A stretch of 64,000 nucleotides of DNA from Albibacterium profundi (lineage in GTDB: Bacteria; Bacteroidota; Bacteroidia; Sphingobacteriales; Sphingobacteriaceae): the NCBI RefSeq assembly GCF_042159835.1, contig NZ_JBBVGT010000001.1, positions 255,003 through 319,002 of the forward strand, given 5' to 3'. Under the pieces are notes generated by a model. The model searched no databases. It had not been told where the DNA came from and worked only from the letters and a program-made list of their open reading frames with translations. Positions 43,610-51,287 of this stretch are shown in pieces (the stretch's first letter is position 1; each line of letters begins with the position of its first letter). Both the position numbers and the translations under genes were made by a program.

Positions 43610-46072
43610 TTAAAACAACTTAATCCCCACGCGGATCGCGCTCTTCCCGTCGAGCACGTGTTGATCGCTCAAAGAACGACTGTACATCACCCGCAAAGCC
43701 TTCCATTGCAGGCCTAGGTGAACCTCACCGTAATGGTTGAGCTCGGAAGTGTGCAGATAATGCAGCCCGATAATCTCATCTAATTTAAGCTTCCGCAATA
43801 GCGGCACCTTGCTGGTCAGCATCCCAGAAAGGTTGTATTCTGTATGCGCTTGAAGAAAACTATTTTTTGTCCTGTGTTGGTAATAGTCGAGGTTCAGAAA
43901 AGAAGTCAGCTGCTGATCTACCAGTAAAATTTCGTTGCCATTGAAATGCTTAAAATCAGGATAAAACAATTGGTTATTATTCAAAAATGTTCCAGCTTCA
44001 ATTGTAAAAGCCAGCTTGCCGGACATTCCCAGCGGTATGTTGCTCTTGTACACACTGGCGGAAACCAAATCATAATCGACATCCGACCCCAAGACCTCTT
44101 TGATTCCCTTTGTGTACTTCACCGTCAGCCGTGGATATTTTGAAGAAAGATATCTCCGGCCCGACGGATAGGTTTCATAACGATTAGAAAAATCATACGA
44201 GAGTGACATGTGAGCTTTAAAAGCCCGGTGATCATCAAAAACAGGAACATCCGTTTCGGGAGTAAAAGGATTATTTGAGGTAAGCTTATCGCGGTTCCGA
44301 TCCCACAATGTAAAATCCGTAGCATTCGGCAACCAATGCCTACTCTCCCAATCGACCCCGCTGCTTACACGAATGTTGCCTGGAAAAGTATAGCTCCATG
44401 CTATAGCAGCAAACTGCTTTTCGTAGAGCTTCTTATAGTTTTCACCCAAAGCCAGTGTCGTAACGGTATTAAACAAAAATGGAAGCGATTGCAGAGGATT
44501 CAAGTCGACCACATCCGAGCCTCCCGACAGGGTAAAATCATGCTTTTTGACCGGAATCCGAGCCGTCGCATTCGCATTCAGTCGCTCATTAGCAAAACCA
44601 TAGCGGACACGTGCCGACAGATTAAGATAGCGGTTCAACGTTGTGTCAACTTCCTTTGAATAGCTCAAGCCGTAATTGATGGCCAGACCTTCCACCGTGT
44701 TATAGAGCAGTGAAGTTATGGGCGATGAAAAATGAAAATACTCTTTCTTATAGCGGTTACTATGACTATACCCTCCAGTCAAGAAGCCAAGTGGCTTGAA
44801 CTTATTCGATTCACGATCAACAGAGTCTAGGTATTCTTTAGATTCATTTCTCCGGCGAATGCTGTCTTTGAAAACATAATCTCTACTCTCCTCTTCCGTA
44901 AGCGGTATCGGACGATTGTCGACCCAATAATCACTATTCTTCTTATTGATATCCTCTTCGATACGCAGCGCCTCCCGAAAGAGCTTCGGATCAACATCAC
45001 CCAGCAGTTCATAATCCTGGTAAATCGCTGAAAAGTAACCCCCAACATTAAATCCCAAAATACCCACTTTAAAGTCCAGTTGCGTATTAGCCGGCATCCA
45101 TACTTCATCGTCTAGCGGTGTAAACAACTGTTTGATGTTCAGTGAATCTACGATGTTAATGCTCGACTCATTGTCCAATAGCAGGTTAACGCTATAGATT
45201 CGCCATTCATCTTCGACGATATAGATATCTCCTTTGTACAGAGGTTCAGCTTTCCTTTTGGGAATCACCTTAATTTTATTGATGACCAGGCCAGCTTCTT
45301 CGCTCGAACCGAGGTATTTATATTCGTAATACGAGAAGGCATTATCGGCAATTGGCGATACAAAAGGCCTACTGCTAAGACCTTCGAAAATTGGCTGATG
45401 ATTTTCGTAGAAGTTCAATTGCAGATCTGACGCCCGGTTAAAGCTAAAAGCACGATTACTCCCCGACACCTTCGAGCTGATCATCTCCTCCTTGAAATGC
45501 GATGGCGGATCGACCGTAATTTCAGATTCCGACTCCGAGAGGTAGATGATCCCTCTGCGGTTAGAATCAAGCCCCATTTCTCTGCCCACCTTGTCCAAAT
45601 CGACACCGAAAAACTTTTTTGGCGCCTTCAACATTCGCTGCAGCCCCTTGATATACACCTGTGCGGTGTAGGGACCCGACTGGTTTAGATGGGTTTTCCT
45701 TTTCTTAATCGCTTTCCTGATCATTTCATAAGCAGGATCTTCACCATTGCCAATCACGACCTCCTCAAGAACATAGTTTTCCTTGTTTAGTCGGATTCGG
45801 ATCGAGTCGGTGCTTGGTACCTCTATGTTTATAGTTGTAGGACTGTAACCGACTGCCGACGCTACCAACTGATGTTTTCCGACTGGCAAAGTCAGCCTAA
45901 AAACACCCTCGCCGTTGGCCGAAGCCCCAACATTACTCTCGGTCTGGTAAATACTTGCAAAAGGAATGGGTTCGCCGGTATGGTCTGTAATCAACCCTAC
46001 GGTGGATTGAGGTTGGGCATAGGCAAAGGTTACGGATAGGTTAATAAACACGAACAGGAGAAATGGTTTCAT
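43610..46072 (-). CDS. DUF5686 and carboxypeptidase-regulatory-like domain protein
   Basis: 820 residues. Signal peptide, an N-terminal carboxypeptidase-regulatory-like sandwich (STVGLITDHTGEPIPFASIY, KHQLVASAVGYSPTTINIEV), then the DUF5686 region (EDPAYEMIRKAIKKRKTHLN, IYIVEDEWRIYSVNLLLDNE) and a C-terminal outer-membrane barrel ending SAIRVGIKLF. The barrel suggests an outer-membrane assembly or surface protein specific to Bacteroidota; its function is unknown. It is not preceded by the palindromes, which lie past its 3' end. Confidence 0.9.
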   Translation of the reverse strand: MKPFLLFVFINLSVTFAYAQPQSTVGLITDHTGEPIPFASIYQTESNVGASANGEGVFRLTLPVGKHQLVASAVGYSPTTINIEVPSTDSIRIRLNKENYVLEEVVIGNGEDPAYEMIRKAIKKRKTHLNQSGPYTAQVYIKGLQRMLKAPKKFFGVDLDKVGREMGLDSNRRGIIYLSESESEITVDPPSHFKEEMISSKVSGSNRAFSFNRASDLQLNFYENHQPIFEGLSSRPFVSPIADNAFSYYEYKYLGSSEEAGLVINKIKVIPKRKAEPLYKGDIYIVEDEWRIYSVNLLLDNESSINIVDSLNIKQLFTPLDDEVWMPANTQLDFKVGILGFNVGGYFSAIYQDYELLGDVDPKLFREALRIEEDINKKNSDYWVDNRPIPLTEEESRDYVFKDSIRRRNESKEYLDSVDRESNKFKPLGFLTGGYSHSNRYKKEYFHFSSPITSLLYNTVEGLAINYGLSYSKEVDTTLNRYLNLSARVRYGFANERLNANATARIPVKKHDFTLSGGSDVVDLNPLQSLPFLFNTVTTLALGENYKKLYEKQFAAIAWSYTFPGNIRVSSGVDWESRHWLPNATDFTLWDRNRDKLTSNNPFTPETDVPVFDDHRAFKAHMSLSYDFSNRYETYPSGRRYLSSKYPRLTVKYTKGIKEVLGSDVDYDLVSASVYKSNIPLGMSGKLAFTIEAGTFLNNNQLFYPDFKHFNGNEILLVDQQLTSFLNLDYYQHRTKNSFLQAHTEYNLSGMLTSKVPLLRKLKLDEIIGLHYLHTSELNHYGEVHLGLQWKALRVMYSRSLSDQHVLDGKSAIRVGIKLF

Positions 46073-46230
46073 AAGGTTTAATGGAATTTACAAGATCAAA
46101 TATCTTGAACATTATTCGTTCATAATAGCACATTTCTGTTAAAGTGTGTTAATTATTACGTAGCAATTGCCAACAAAATGCCGTTCTGTTTGTAGTGATT
46201 ATTGGTTATTTTGATGAAAAGCTAAAAGTT

Positions 46231-46569
46231 ATGAAGCAAAGAAATTGGTTAAGTGCATTGATGGTTGTTATGATTGCATTATTATCTGGCTGCGGCTCTG
46301 GTGGAGACACCATCAAAGGAATATATACTTACGGAGACCAAACGAATATGCTGGAAGATTGCACTACGGGCGACATGTACGTGATTTCGGATCAGGAGCT
46401 TGAAGAGAAATACATCTCATTTAATTTCGAGGATCCATACGTTCCGATCTATGTTGAATTAGAAGGCGTCATTCGCGACCCCAAAGAAGATGAACCACAT
46501 GAAATGTCTTATATTGAGGTAAAAGAAGTGATAACGGTGAGTGAGGATACGAGTCTTTGTGGCGGGTAA
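46231..46569 (+). CDS. small hypothetical lipoprotein
   Basis: 112 residues from the ATG at 46231, which gives the lipobox LLSGCGSGG (Cys21); a GTG 36 bases upstream is less likely. The mature part is acidic with two more Cys (LEDCTTGDMY, DTSLCGG) and a beta-rich segment VPIYVELEGVIRDP, reminiscent of small NlpE/copper-resistance-like lipoproteins, but too short to claim. It is divergent from the DUF5686 gene. No function is assigned. Confidence 0.72.
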   Translation: MKQRNWLSALMVVMIALLSGCGSGGDTIKGIYTYGDQTNMLEDCTTGDMYVISDQELEEKYISFNFEDPYVPIYVELEGVIRDPKEDEPHEMSYIEVKEVITVSEDTSLCGG

Positions 46570-46670
46570 GGGGTCGAGTCGGCACTTCCGTTCAAACTAA
46601 AGCTTAACATCTTTTAACACCTAAATAATGAAATAATTATCAAATTCGTAACATCAATATACCTAATTTG

Positions 46671-47192
46671 ATGTTGCGCGATAAACGACTACTTCTCTGT
46701 ATTTTATTCGGCCTGGTTCATTCCTTGTGTTTTGCGCAAAACGTTGATGACGAGGTCACCTTAAATCTTTCTGACACAACGGTAACGCTAAAGTCCGTTA
46801 CCATAACTGCAGAGCGAATTTCTCCTTTAGAACGATATCAAGCAAATAAAGAGGCGTATAAAAGCATTTTCTGGAAGGGCGACAGAGAAGATATGATCCA
46901 AGTGGCGCCGCTGGGGGTAGCGGTCAATATCAACAAGTTATTTAGTGCTCTCAGCAACGAAGGAAAAGATGCACGGCGATTGCAGAAGATGTTGGAAAGC
47001 GAATACGAAATGGAGGAGGTAGATTCCTTCTTCAATAAACCGTTAGTAAAAGAAGTAACCGGTCTTGACGGAAACGAACTAAACGATTTTATGCTGAAAT
47101 ATCGTCCTGATTATGACTGGATCAAATCTGCATCACATTACGACCTTATACTCTATATCAAAGAAAAATTCAAGGAATTATCCGATTTATAA
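46671..47192 (+). CDS. secreted hypothetical protein
   Basis: 173 residues from the ATG at 46671 (a TTG three bases earlier is possible). Signal peptide LRDKRLLLCILFGLVHSLCF, then a mature helical protein (PLERYQANKEAYKSIFWKGD, VAVNINKLFSALSNEGKDAR). The INKLFSALSNEGKDAR segment resembles a recurring Bacteroidota secreted protein of unknown function often found near carboxypeptidase-regulatory-like proteins; I cannot name it. It is 101 bases after the small lipoprotein. Confidence 0.72.
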   Translation: MLRDKRLLLCILFGLVHSLCFAQNVDDEVTLNLSDTTVTLKSVTITAERISPLERYQANKEAYKSIFWKGDREDMIQVAPLGVAVNINKLFSALSNEGKDARRLQKMLESEYEMEEVDSFFNKPLVKEVTGLDGNELNDFMLKYRPDYDWIKSASHYDLILYIKEKFKELSDL

Positions 47193-47249
47193 TCTCTCGA
47201 AAAAGACAGCAGCTTTCAGAACTAATTCACGACAAACTTTCTCATCGAT

Positions 47250-47545
47250 TCAGATAATATTATTACTTTTAATGACTCTTATCGACAATAAATGTCTGTC
47301 TTCCTCCAATACTTCTGATGCGGGCTCTTTTCCTGCTTCGTAGAGCAAATTGACAAACCGGTTCATCCTGTCTGGAGTCGGTTTTTCGCTTCCAGATATT
47401 TCCGGTTATATATTTTACTACTGTCCATCAGGTCAACGTAGTTACCGCTTATCGCTGGTTCTGAATCAAGCCGTTTCCTCGTCAGCCATTCATACAGAAA
47501 TCCAATTTTTCGAGAGATTATTACAGTAATTATTCTTTATTCTCT
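47250..47545 (-). pseudogene. decayed, frameshifted gene fragment, possibly Fic-family
   Basis: Two frames on the minus strand read as real protein. The upstream frame gives KIGFLYEWLTRKRLDSE and GNYVDLMDSSKIYNRKYL, which resembles the N-terminal region of long Fic-family proteins as I remember it. At a poly-A tract near 47385 the frame shifts and continues as RMNRFVNLLYEAGKEP and ending HLLSIRVIKSNNII before a stop at 47250. No start codon or Fic motif (HPFxxGNG) remains. The rest of the 533-base gap 47193-47725 shows no other gene. Confidence 0.4.
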
Positions 47546-47725
47546 CAATCGTTTCTTAGAGAAGAAGTAAAAAGTGTTTGATTGCAGTAGAATGATTTAT
47601 GAGTATCAAAATTGAAGTAATTATGTTTTCACACCGACTACCTCTTGAATACCGCGCAGCATTTTACTCTAGAGAGAAATAGGCAATTTGTTAAAAACCC
47701 ATTAATATCCCGTTTAAATATCTAA

Positions 47726-48199
47726 CTAACAACACCCAGATCCCGGAGTACAGGTATTTCCGATTGACACCAGTTGAATTTTCGGCTTTTCAGTTGATTC
47801 TACTGGAGGTATACCACAAGCGTCCTCTGCCAGACAAGCTGTTTGTTTATTTTTAAGGATGAAGTGTTTTCCGTTAAAATCTAAGTCGTACTTGCCGATC
47901 GTTTCTGCTTGATACTCTACTTCTATTTCAGCATCCTCAATACCTAGCTTGTTTTCTGACAACTCGATGATATTAAGAAGCTTACCTGGTTTTAAGCGAT
48001 GTTCAAGGTCATTAGCATTCCAAAGTTGGAAATTAACAACTTTTTCATTGCGCGTAACACCACCGCAGTCGATAAACTTTTTAGTGATCAGCCCAACCTC
48101 TGTAACGTGAAAGTGCTCAGGAACAATAGCTCCGTTTTCTAATTGGAATTCAACATTCTCTAATGTTGGTAAGATTCTTTTGATTTCTGATAGTTTCAT
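47726..48199 (-). CDS. DUF6428 family protein, arsenic-locus associated
   Basis: 157 residues. The opening KLSEIKRILPTLENVEFQLE and PEHFHVTEVGLITKKFIDCG are the DUF6428 hallmarks; the family is usually encoded next to ArsR in Bacteroidota arsenic operons. It contains Cys in CGGVTR, ACLAEDACG and a terminal GNTCTPGSGCC, so thiol binding of arsenite is plausible but unproven. It follows the ArsR gene by 12 bases. No transporter or reductase gene comes after it, so the operon appears reduced. Confidence 0.85.
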   Translation of the reverse strand: MKLSEIKRILPTLENVEFQLENGAIVPEHFHVTEVGLITKKFIDCGGVTRNEKVVNFQLWNANDLEHRLKPGKLLNIIELSENKLGIEDAEIEVEYQAETIGKYDLDFNGKHFILKNKQTACLAEDACGIPPVESTEKPKIQLVSIGNTCTPGSGCC

Positions 48200-48211
48200 A
48201 ATAGAAATATT

Positions 48212-48541
48212 TTAGCAGCAGGAATTGACTTTAACATCTTGCTCGAAGAATAGATTTGATTCGTTTTTTATTTGATTCCACACCTGTTCGTCAATACAAT
48301 AACATACTGACTTCCCTTCTATCGTCCCTTGAATAACTCCAATTGATTTCAGCTCTTTAAGGTGCTGAGAGATTGTTGCTTGAGCTAGACCCAGTTCATC
48401 GACAAGGTCATTACAAATACACGTATTCTGATCAATAATATACTGGAGAATCGCTATTCTAGCAGGGTGCCCTAGGACTTTAAAAAGCGAGGCTAGTTTA
48501 TTTTGATCTTCTGTAAAGATCTCAGTCTTGGTGATTCCCAT
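48212..48541 (-). CDS. arsR: ArsR-family metalloregulator
   Basis: 109-residue winged-helix repressor. The metal-sensing CxC sits in the recognition-domain helix as NTCICNDLVDEL (Cys41, Cys43), equivalent to ELCVCDL of arsenite-sensing ArsR proteins, followed by the DNA-reading helix LAQATISQHLKELK. The C-terminus ends in a further Cys pair (NSCC). It should release DNA on binding arsenite or antimonite. A perfect 30-bp palindrome lies just upstream of its start, its likely operator. Confidence 0.92.
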   Translation of the reverse strand: MGITKTEIFTEDQNKLASLFKVLGHPARIAILQYIIDQNTCICNDLVDELGLAQATISQHLKELKSIGVIQGTIEGKSVCYCIDEQVWNQIKNESNLFFEQDVKVNSCC

Positions 48542-48549
48542 ATTGCATG

Positions 48550-48579
48550 TTTTAATATCGCAATATTGCGATATTAAAA
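48550..48579. promoter_or_regulatory. ArsR operator palindrome
   Basis: Bases 48550-48564 (TTTTAATATCGCAAT) are the exact complement of 48565-48579 (ATTGCGATATTAAAA), a perfect 30-bp palindrome 8 bases upstream of the arsR start codon. The core ATATCGCAATATTGCGATAT matches the kind of operator bound by ArsR dimers in this phylum. It would give autorepression of arsR and the DUF6428 gene. Confidence 0.85.
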
Positions 48580-48619
48580 TTTATTCTGAAAGATTTTTTT
48601 AATTTTAATCTTTTTTCTT

Positions 48620-48843
48620 TTAGAGACGGTATTTGTATATCAAACCCAAGCTTCTCGGTGACAAATTGGGGATAACATCTCGAACAACACCGACTAAGTA
48701 TTTCAAACTAACTTCATTTTTTACCCACATCAAAATCAGCATAGCAGCAGCCATACCAATTGCCAATCCAATGATATTAATGAAGGTAAAGTGCTTACTC
48801 CTCTTTAGATTCCTCCAAGCTATTTTAAAAAATTCTTAATCAT
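48620..48843 (-). pseudogene. 5' remnant of an ABC permease gene
   Basis: Read from the ATG at 48843 the frame gives MIKNFLK and then a stop, because a poly-T run is one base short; shifting frame gives IAWRNLKRSKHFTFINIIGL and AIGMAAAMLILMWVKNEV, the N-terminal helix of the FtsX/MacB permeases encoded upstream. The similarity ends after about 45 residues and a stop follows at 48620. It lies 23 bases beyond the last intact permease, so it is the fifth, decayed member of the tandem array. Confidence 0.85.
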
Positions 48844-48866
48844 GACATCACATTAATCTGTATAAA

Positions 48867-51275
48867 TTATTCATCTCGTAGACTATCCACCGGATTTGCT
48901 ATCGCTGCTTTAATCGCTTGTGAACTAACTGTTATTAAAGCTATTAGTATTGCGCCCAGACCAGCTAAAGCAAACATCCACCATTGTATTTCAATACGGT
49001 ATGCAAAGTCTTCCAGCCATTTGTTCATCGCCCACCAGGCTATTGGGGATGCGATGAGAATGGCAAGAAATACTGGTTTGATAAAATCTTTCGATAACAT
49101 CGTCGCAATACCTGACACCGACGCTCCTAACACTTTTCGAACTCCTATTTCTCTGAATCGTAAGCTGACTGCGTGAACTACCAAACCGAAGACACCTAAT
49201 GCCGCTAATAACATCGTTAGAAGACTAAACGCAGTAAATAAAGTCCGGAGCTTTTCTTCTGCTTTGTATTGCGACTCCAGAGTTTCTTTCACCATCGACA
49301 TATCGAGAAATTTCTCAGGGTACATTTCACGCCATGTTGAAGCGACTGATTTCATCACCTGATGTTCGGTGCCTGGTTTGACCCTGATCAATAAGGCACC
49401 GTAGGGAGGATTTTTGTATGCTACGATAACGGTTGGCATCAGGGTCTTATGCAAAGATTCACTATTGAAATCTTCTACAATGCCAACTGGCAATATCTTC
49501 GCCTCTTCAAAAGGTTGATTTAACGAGTTGATCTGAAGGGCATCAAAGGTACCTCGAGTCATAATAGCTGGCCTCGTTGCATTAACTTCAGCTTCTAAGT
49601 CAGTTGCCTCCAGTGCGTCTGATGAGATCGCTGAACTCAAGAAGCGTCCGTCAGTTAATTGCAATCCCAGAGTTTCTGCCAAATTAGGATCACCGGCTAT
49701 ATACCAAAGTTCTTGTTTCTCGCCCGGGTTGAGAGGATTGTCGATCGTTTTAACCATATAACCTGCACCGTCGGATGGTAGCCAGCTGCTGATGCTTAAT
49801 GAAATTACGCTAGGATCTCTTTTGATCTCCGTTTTCAGCGCATCGAGATTATTTTCAAAGGAAACATGGTTAATGCTGATTAAGCCGTCAGCATTAAAAC
49901 CAACATCTTTATTTTTCATGAAATTAACCTGTTGCTGTACGATCAGCATGGCTACGACAATTACGATGGATATAGAAAACTGTGCGACAACCAAGCTTTT
50001 TCTTAACCAATTATGATTCCGATTGGTTGTCTGTAAAAGCTTGTTTAATGTGCCGCTCCCTTTGAATCCGGAAATAAGCCATGCAGGATACAGTCCTGTC
50101 AACAAACAGATAAACAAAATACTCAGCCCGCCGCCAGCGATATATTGCCATCCTGCATTCAATGTTACTGCTAGAGGGTGGCCAATGAACGCTTCCAATG
50201 GAGAAATTGATAATTGATAAAGCACGAAAGCTATACAAGTAGCGATACCGAAGGTCAGTAAGGATTCTATTAGAAATTGCGTAATAATGTACGCACGTGA
50301 GGCGCCTAACACTTTGCGCACACCTGTTTCTTTACGGCGACTGAGCGCCCGAGCCGTACTGAGATTTACGTAGTTTATGCAGGCTATCAGCAGTAAGAGT
50401 ATCGCAACGCCTGAGAAGATATAAATATGCTGAATATTGCCTTTTATAATCTGATATGCAGGAAAATCACTTTTAAGATAAACGTCCTGAATTGGTTGAA
50501 ATTCAAACTGAGTGACATGTTTTCTTGATGTATTATTTTTGTACCAGGTGTTTACTTTTTCTGCAAAAGCACGGTAATCGGTTCCCTCGCGAAGCAATAA
50601 ATAATGCCGAACGTAGCGCCCCCAATCGTCTTTGTTTAATTCTTGTATACTTCTGTTCTGAATTAGTACCAGATCAGCCCGCAAATGCGTGTTTGCAGGC
50701 ATATCATCCATCACTCCGGCTATTAAATATTCATTAGCTGCCGCTTCATATCTAGGTACATCATAAAGTATCTTTCCAACGGGATCGGTGTTCGGAAAAT
50801 AATTTTCTTTGAAGCTTTTGGAAATAATGATCTTGCTGGTTTCTGACGACGGTGCTAGATCTCCTTGTTGTAAAAGGTTAATATCTAATAAGTTTTGGAC
50901 TGACGTATCAGTATACAGCATAACCGAATTAAAAGGTTCGCTATCTTGCTTATTAATTTTGAGTTGGATGGGCGATATGTACAGTTCGCTATAGTCTATA
51001 ACTTCAGGAAAGTTGCGCTGGAGTTCAGGGGCTAAGCCAACATATGCTGCACCGCTCTTATGCGAACCATCTGCTTGGTCAGGGTGTACTGAAACGATTC
51101 GATATAGATTATCAGCATGCTTCCAGTGACTGTCATAAGAAATTTCGTCTAAGACCACCGTGGTTACAAGCATACATGCACAAATACCAACGGTAAGCCC
51201 AAGTACATTGATAAAGGTGCTTACTTTGTTTTTCAACAAAGTCCGCCAAGCTGTTTTAAAATAATTCCAAATCAT
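48867..51275 (-). CDS. FtsX/MacB-type ABC permease (array copy 4)
   Basis: 802 residues with the double-permease layout: N-terminal helix TAWRTLLKNKVSTFINVLGL, periplasmic MacB-like domain, ALSRRKETGVRKVLGASRAY before the first helix block, a second periplasmic domain (LRLGLQLTDGRF-like ETLGLQLTDGRFLSS) and FREIGVRKVLGASVSGIATM before the last block, ending NPVDSLRDE. It is the last intact permease of the operon. Its final 250 bases are strongly similar to the neighbouring copy, including 83 identical bases (48970-49052). It needs the ATPase at 58.6 kb. Confidence 0.92.
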   Translation of the reverse strand: MIWNYFKTAWRTLLKNKVSTFINVLGLTVGICACMLVTTVVLDEISYDSHWKHADNLYRIVSVHPDQADGSHKSGAAYVGLAPELQRNFPEVIDYSELYISPIQLKINKQDSEPFNSVMLYTDTSVQNLLDINLLQQGDLAPSSETSKIIISKSFKENYFPNTDPVGKILYDVPRYEAAANEYLIAGVMDDMPANTHLRADLVLIQNRSIQELNKDDWGRYVRHYLLLREGTDYRAFAEKVNTWYKNNTSRKHVTQFEFQPIQDVYLKSDFPAYQIIKGNIQHIYIFSGVAILLLLIACINYVNLSTARALSRRKETGVRKVLGASRAYIITQFLIESLLTFGIATCIAFVLYQLSISPLEAFIGHPLAVTLNAGWQYIAGGGLSILFICLLTGLYPAWLISGFKGSGTLNKLLQTTNRNHNWLRKSLVVAQFSISIVIVVAMLIVQQQVNFMKNKDVGFNADGLISINHVSFENNLDALKTEIKRDPSVISLSISSWLPSDGAGYMVKTIDNPLNPGEKQELWYIAGDPNLAETLGLQLTDGRFLSSAISSDALEATDLEAEVNATRPAIMTRGTFDALQINSLNQPFEEAKILPVGIVEDFNSESLHKTLMPTVIVAYKNPPYGALLIRVKPGTEHQVMKSVASTWREMYPEKFLDMSMVKETLESQYKAEEKLRTLFTAFSLLTMLLAALGVFGLVVHAVSLRFREIGVRKVLGASVSGIATMLSKDFIKPVFLAILIASPIAWWAMNKWLEDFAYRIEIQWWMFALAGLGAILIALITVSSQAIKAAIANPVDSLRDE
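48970..49052. repeat. 83-bp identical copy A within permease 3' end
   Basis: This stretch is identical to 51391-51473. It encodes the segment WWAMNKWLEDFAYRIEIQWW of permease copy 4. Identity at this level is higher than in the rest of the two genes, where the periplasmic domains differ strongly, and suggests recent conversion or duplication. Confidence 0.85.
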
Positions 51276-51287
51276 AATCGGTTTCTT

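Noticed and set aside
46105..46140. A further palindrome upstream of the DUF5686 gene (CGTTCATAATAGCACA)
   Set aside because: Too many mismatches in the second half-site and no tandem partner.
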